DNA from: a virus
DNA length: 27,890 nucleotides
Direction: 5' to 3' (one strand)
Virus record (IMG/VR): IMGVR_UViG_3300009790_002236
Location: 1-27,890 of that record
Numbering within the stretch: the stretch's first letter is position 1; each line of letters starts with the position of its first letter. Of this stretch, positions 25,478 through 27,890 are shown one piece after another. A program made the position numbers and the translations under genes. A model generated the notes under the pieces. The model was not told where the DNA came from, did not search any database, and was given only the letters and a program-made list of their open reading frames with translations.

Positions 25478-27831
25478 GGTAGATATTCTCCAATATTATA
25501 GGGATTGCCGTGTGCCTCAATAGCATCACTCCATACGTTAGCGGATTTTGTTAATGAATTCCACATAGGTAATACACCTGTAGCAGTCCAAGTTTTACAA
25601 CCAGATCCAAGTAACGGAGACATACTATATGTAGTTACCGTATTTCCGCTAGTATTATCAACATTTCCTGTACTGGGTGGACCACAACCAATATGTCCAC
25701 ATCCAAAATCCTCTGGGACGCATTTTAGCGTTACTGTAATGTTAACTTTCTTCCTTCTATCCGCACGATACTGTCTCATAGGATATTTTGTATATGTTGA
25801 TGCGTGTGGAAGACTACTAAAACGTCCTTGTGCGGATTCTACCAATCTTTCTCTGTTTAAAGCGAATGATCTAGTGCTTTCTTGCGAAATATCTTGTAAA
25901 TCTTGCGTTCTTAACGCTTGATTCCGTTCTTTTTCCTCTAAAACGAGATTTTTCCAAAATGAATCCAAATCACTGTTCTTTAAGTAGTCCAAATTGTATT
26001 TTACCATCACAACAGGGTTTAAAGGGTCTACAACAGGGAAATGATACAGTGCTTGAGGTGTATTTTGCACTCTATTAAGGTCTGGATCTTGTTTTACGTC
26101 AATATTTGGTACAGTGTCGTAACTTACTTGCTCACTTTCCTCATTTTCATAGCATAAAACAACTTTATCCAACATTTCTGAGGTTACACCACCAGGTAAT
26201 GAATCTATTAATCCTTGTGTGTATGCAAGATCACCAGCATCATATGCATCAAAAGGTATTACTGTAGTCTCTTGCTTGAATACATTCCTTACATACACCT
26301 TCGGAGGGTTCGCAGAAGAGTATCCAGTGCCTCCTAGATCAACTTTAATGGCAGTCATTACTCCATTAGTGAAAGATGCCTTACAAGTTGCCTGTGACCC
26401 TGTAACAAGGTATGGTGGAGTGATGATAACTTCGGGTTGTCTACCGTATTGATTCCATCCACCACCTCCATCAATCAAGGTTAAATCCGTAACTATACCA
26501 TTTACTACCGTTGAAACAACAGCAGGTTGCGTAAGTATGTTAAAAGTGTCTGGAGCGTTGGAATCGAAGTCAATTGTCTCATATTGGACGGATTTATCCA
26601 AAAATTCGTAAAATCCGACCAAAATTGCCCTATTTTGCACCATCCAGCCCGCTTTTACGGTGATTTGGTGACTTCTTGAGCTAGTATATTGCGTTTCTTT
26701 AGCAAAACTACTTCCATTTCCATCAATATATGCAATATGGTACGGAAAATTGTCTAAATCTGTGTGAAAAACACGTGTAATTGTATGCCCATTTATCGTA
26801 TCTCCAGCTCTTAATACATCAAACCCAGATTGCCCTTGTGTTGCTTGATAAGGTTCTACCGCCTTCACTCTTAAGTTTAAATTTAATACGGTAGTACTAT
26901 TATCAGGTAAGGTATGTGTATACTCTAATGTAAACGTTTGACTGGTAGAATAACCAGTTCCAGGTGATAAGATCTCTGTTATAGTCCACGAAGTACCTGA
27001 GAACGTTGTGACCGCCCCACTATCGTCATATACTGCTTTAATTTGTGCCTTAATTCTAAACCCTGTGGATGCTCCTGAGTTTAATTCAAAGATATGGAAG
27101 TCATTAAAAGATTCGTCGCCAGCCTGGTAAGGGTTATCTCCGCTAATATACTCAGTTGGTATAGCTTCATTACCATTCCATACATCAGTCCACGTGGTTC
27201 CGTCGTCAGAGACCTCAAAATCAGAAACTCCATTAGGTAATGTGGTTGAAAGGGAGTCATAACTAAATGCAATCTTCTTACTGAGGGTTCCAATAGCAAA
27301 TAGAGTAGGATGAGGACAATCTGGATCAGAACAACCGCATTCCTGAGTTCCATCGTCTACCGTGTAAGATATTGTGGTCGTCGCTGGTGTGCAAGCAAAT
27401 GAACCACAAGGATAACAAGTATCCGTAGACGATGAAGCACCAGTTTGTGTATTAGTTACAGTCTCTGTCTCAATATGATAGCAAGGTGTTCCTACTACTC
27501 CTGCATCATTAGTAGTATCGTAAATGTATGAAAACCAACTATCAGCAAACCCATAATCAAAAGATAACTCGTTGGGGTAGTAATCAAAGTATAATGTCTC
27601 ACCACAAGCAGATTTAGTATACTTACCACAGTTCGCAGCACTACTTGAAGTCAATCCGAGTGAATCATACATAATCGCCTTTCCCTCCCTTCCAGGGACG
27701 TTATAGGCACCTGCACGTATGATATTCTCAGGATACTCACGAAACTCTACTAATGCAACACCCTCACCTGTACCAGGTTCAAATCTTTCGCACGAAGTCG
27801 AACTGCAATCGTTTTCTGGACTACATCCCAT
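25474..27831 (-). CDS. Cys-rich probable virion structural protein (785 aa)
   Basis: 785 aa, no family firmly recognised. Three regions are visible. Residues 1-175 hold 12 cysteines, in groups such as CYPCGSFAC (139-147) and CGCSDPDCPHP (165-175). Residues 180-520 are beta-rich with three GSGY-type turns (SPGTGYSTS, DGGGGWNQYG, LGGTGYSSANPP) like those of the giant protein. Residues 610-700 are charged and helical (NLVLEEKERNQALRTQDLQD), and the tail has CGHIGCGPPS (711-720), ending WSDAIEAHGNPYNIGEYLP. It directly precedes the PAAR gene with an ATGA overlap, and follows a strong late promoter and ribosome site, so a baseplate or spike role is inferred. ATG at 27831 is chosen for its GGAGGTG at 27847-27841. 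The shared Gly-turn module ties it to the adhesin. Confidence 0.85.
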   Translation of the reverse strand: MGCSPENDCSSTSCERFEPGTGEGVALVEFREYPENIIRAGAYNVPGREGKAIMYDSLGLTSSSAANCGKYTKSACGETLYFDYYPNELSFDYGFADSWFSYIYDTTNDAGVVGTPCYHIETETVTNTQTGASSSTDTCYPCGSFACTPATTTISYTVDDGTQECGCSDPDCPHPTLFAIGTLSKKIAFSYDSLSTTLPNGVSDFEVSDDGTTWTDVWNGNEAIPTEYISGDNPYQAGDESFNDFHIFELNSGASTGFRIKAQIKAVYDDSGAVTTFSGTSWTITEILSPGTGYSTSQTFTLEYTHTLPDNSTTVLNLNLRVKAVEPYQATQGQSGFDVLRAGDTINGHTITRVFHTDLDNFPYHIAYIDGNGSSFAKETQYTSSRSHQITVKAGWMVQNRAILVGFYEFLDKSVQYETIDFDSNAPDTFNILTQPAVVSTVVNGIVTDLTLIDGGGGWNQYGRQPEVIITPPYLVTGSQATCKASFTNGVMTAIKVDLGGTGYSSANPPKVYVRNVFKQETTVIPFDAYDAGDLAYTQGLIDSLPGGVTSEMLDKVVLCYENEESEQVSYDTVPNIDVKQDPDLNRVQNTPQALYHFPVVDPLNPVVMVKYNLDYLKNSDLDSFWKNLVLEEKERNQALRTQDLQDISQESTRSFALNRERLVESAQGRFSSLPHASTYTKYPMRQYRADRRKKVNITVTLKCVPEDFGCGHIGCGPPSTGNVDNTSGNTVTTYSMSPLLGSGCKTWTATGVLPMWNSLTKSANVWSDAIEAHGNPYNIGEYLP

Positions 27832-27840
27832 TAGTAGTTA

Positions 27841-27847
27841 CACCTCC
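27841..27847 (-). promoter_or_regulatory. Strong ribosome binding site of the 785-aa gene
   Basis: GGAGGTG ends 9 nt before the ATG at 27831. It is the best Shine-Dalgarno in the window; later genes mostly rely on overlaps. This fits the first gene of the late unit. Confidence 0.85.
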
Positions 27848-27853
27848 AAGTGA

Positions 27854-27890
27854 CTATTTATAGGATGCCTCTGCGTTACCCTCTGCTAAC
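27854..27890 (-). CDS. Possible C-terminal end of the upstream gene (partial)
   Basis: Read from the right edge, one frame gives LAEGNAEASYK and then TAG at 27856-27854, so the stop would lie inside the late promoter (TATAAATAG). Another frame ends earlier, VSRG then TAA at 27878-27876. Both are too short to identify. The first is preferred because it uses all available sequence. Confidence 0.35.
   Translation of the reverse strand, partial: LAEGNAEASYK
27855..27862 (-). promoter_or_regulatory. T4-type late promoter
   Basis: The minus strand reads TATAAATA exactly, the T4 late promoter -10 element recognised through gp55 with gp33 and gp45. It lies 23 nt before the start codon, giving a leader of roughly 18 nt that contains the ribosome site. 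It probably drives most of the genes to the left, since no terminator is seen. Confidence 0.75.

Noticed and set aside
1218-26452. Plus-strand open frames of 60-140 codons (for example at 18009, 25505, 16291)
   Set aside because: All are antisense to well-supported minus-strand genes, with Ser/Asn/Thr- or Pro-rich nonsense composition and no recognisable motif.
1-27890. tRNA genes, integrase, attachment sites or transposases
   Set aside because: None seen; nearly every base is within a minus-strand protein gene and no matching motifs occur.

Overview
The window looks like part of the structural (late) region of a T4-like marine cyanophage, i.e. a myovirus of Prochlorococcus or Synechococcus. 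This rests on AT-rich DNA, tightly overlapping genes all on the minus strand, T4-type baseplate wedge genes 25 and 6 side by side, a PAAR spike-tip protein, a cyanobacterial-type heme oxygenase (ho1) as auxiliary metabolic gene, and a perfect T4-type late promoter (TATAAATA) at the right end. The exact host and phage cannot be read from the sequence. No plus-strand gene, tRNA, insertion sequence or CRISPR array was found.

Transcription order is right to left. (1) 27890-27854: last codons of an upstream gene, whose stop overlaps the late promoter. (2) 27831-25474: a 785-aa Cys-rich probable structural protein. (3) 25477-24932: a PAAR spike-tip protein. (4) 24929-24783: a 48-aa basic peptide. 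(5) 24783-23435: two related 2-oxoglutarate/Fe(II)-oxygenase-like proteins. (6) 23448-22756: heme oxygenase. (7) 22709-22422: a 95-aa stand-alone SET-domain protein, starting at GTG behind a three-codon mini-ORF. (8) 22422-21997: gp25. (9) 21997-19958: gp6. (10) 19952 to the left edge: one unbroken reading frame of at least 6,650 codons that runs off the window.

The giant protein fills 72% of the window. In order it has a helical, baseplate-type N-terminus, three main clusters of Gly-rich 'GSGY..xP' beta repeats, a YHYH domain, a propeller-like region, two LamG-type lectin folds, and a 19-copy array built around a 'YPR' core. Two related alpha-helical modules sit at the two sides of that array. 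It is best read as a giant tail- or baseplate-attached adhesin.

Almost all adjacent genes overlap (ATGA or TAATG) or lie within 5 nt, and no terminator is seen, so the window is probably one late polycistronic unit. The most unusual point is the packing of four enzyme-like genes (two 2OG oxygenases, heme oxygenase, SET) between the spike tip and the baseplate wedge genes. The heme oxygenase fits phycobilin metabolism in the infected cell. The oxygenases and SET protein could instead modify virion or host proteins, but that is inference.
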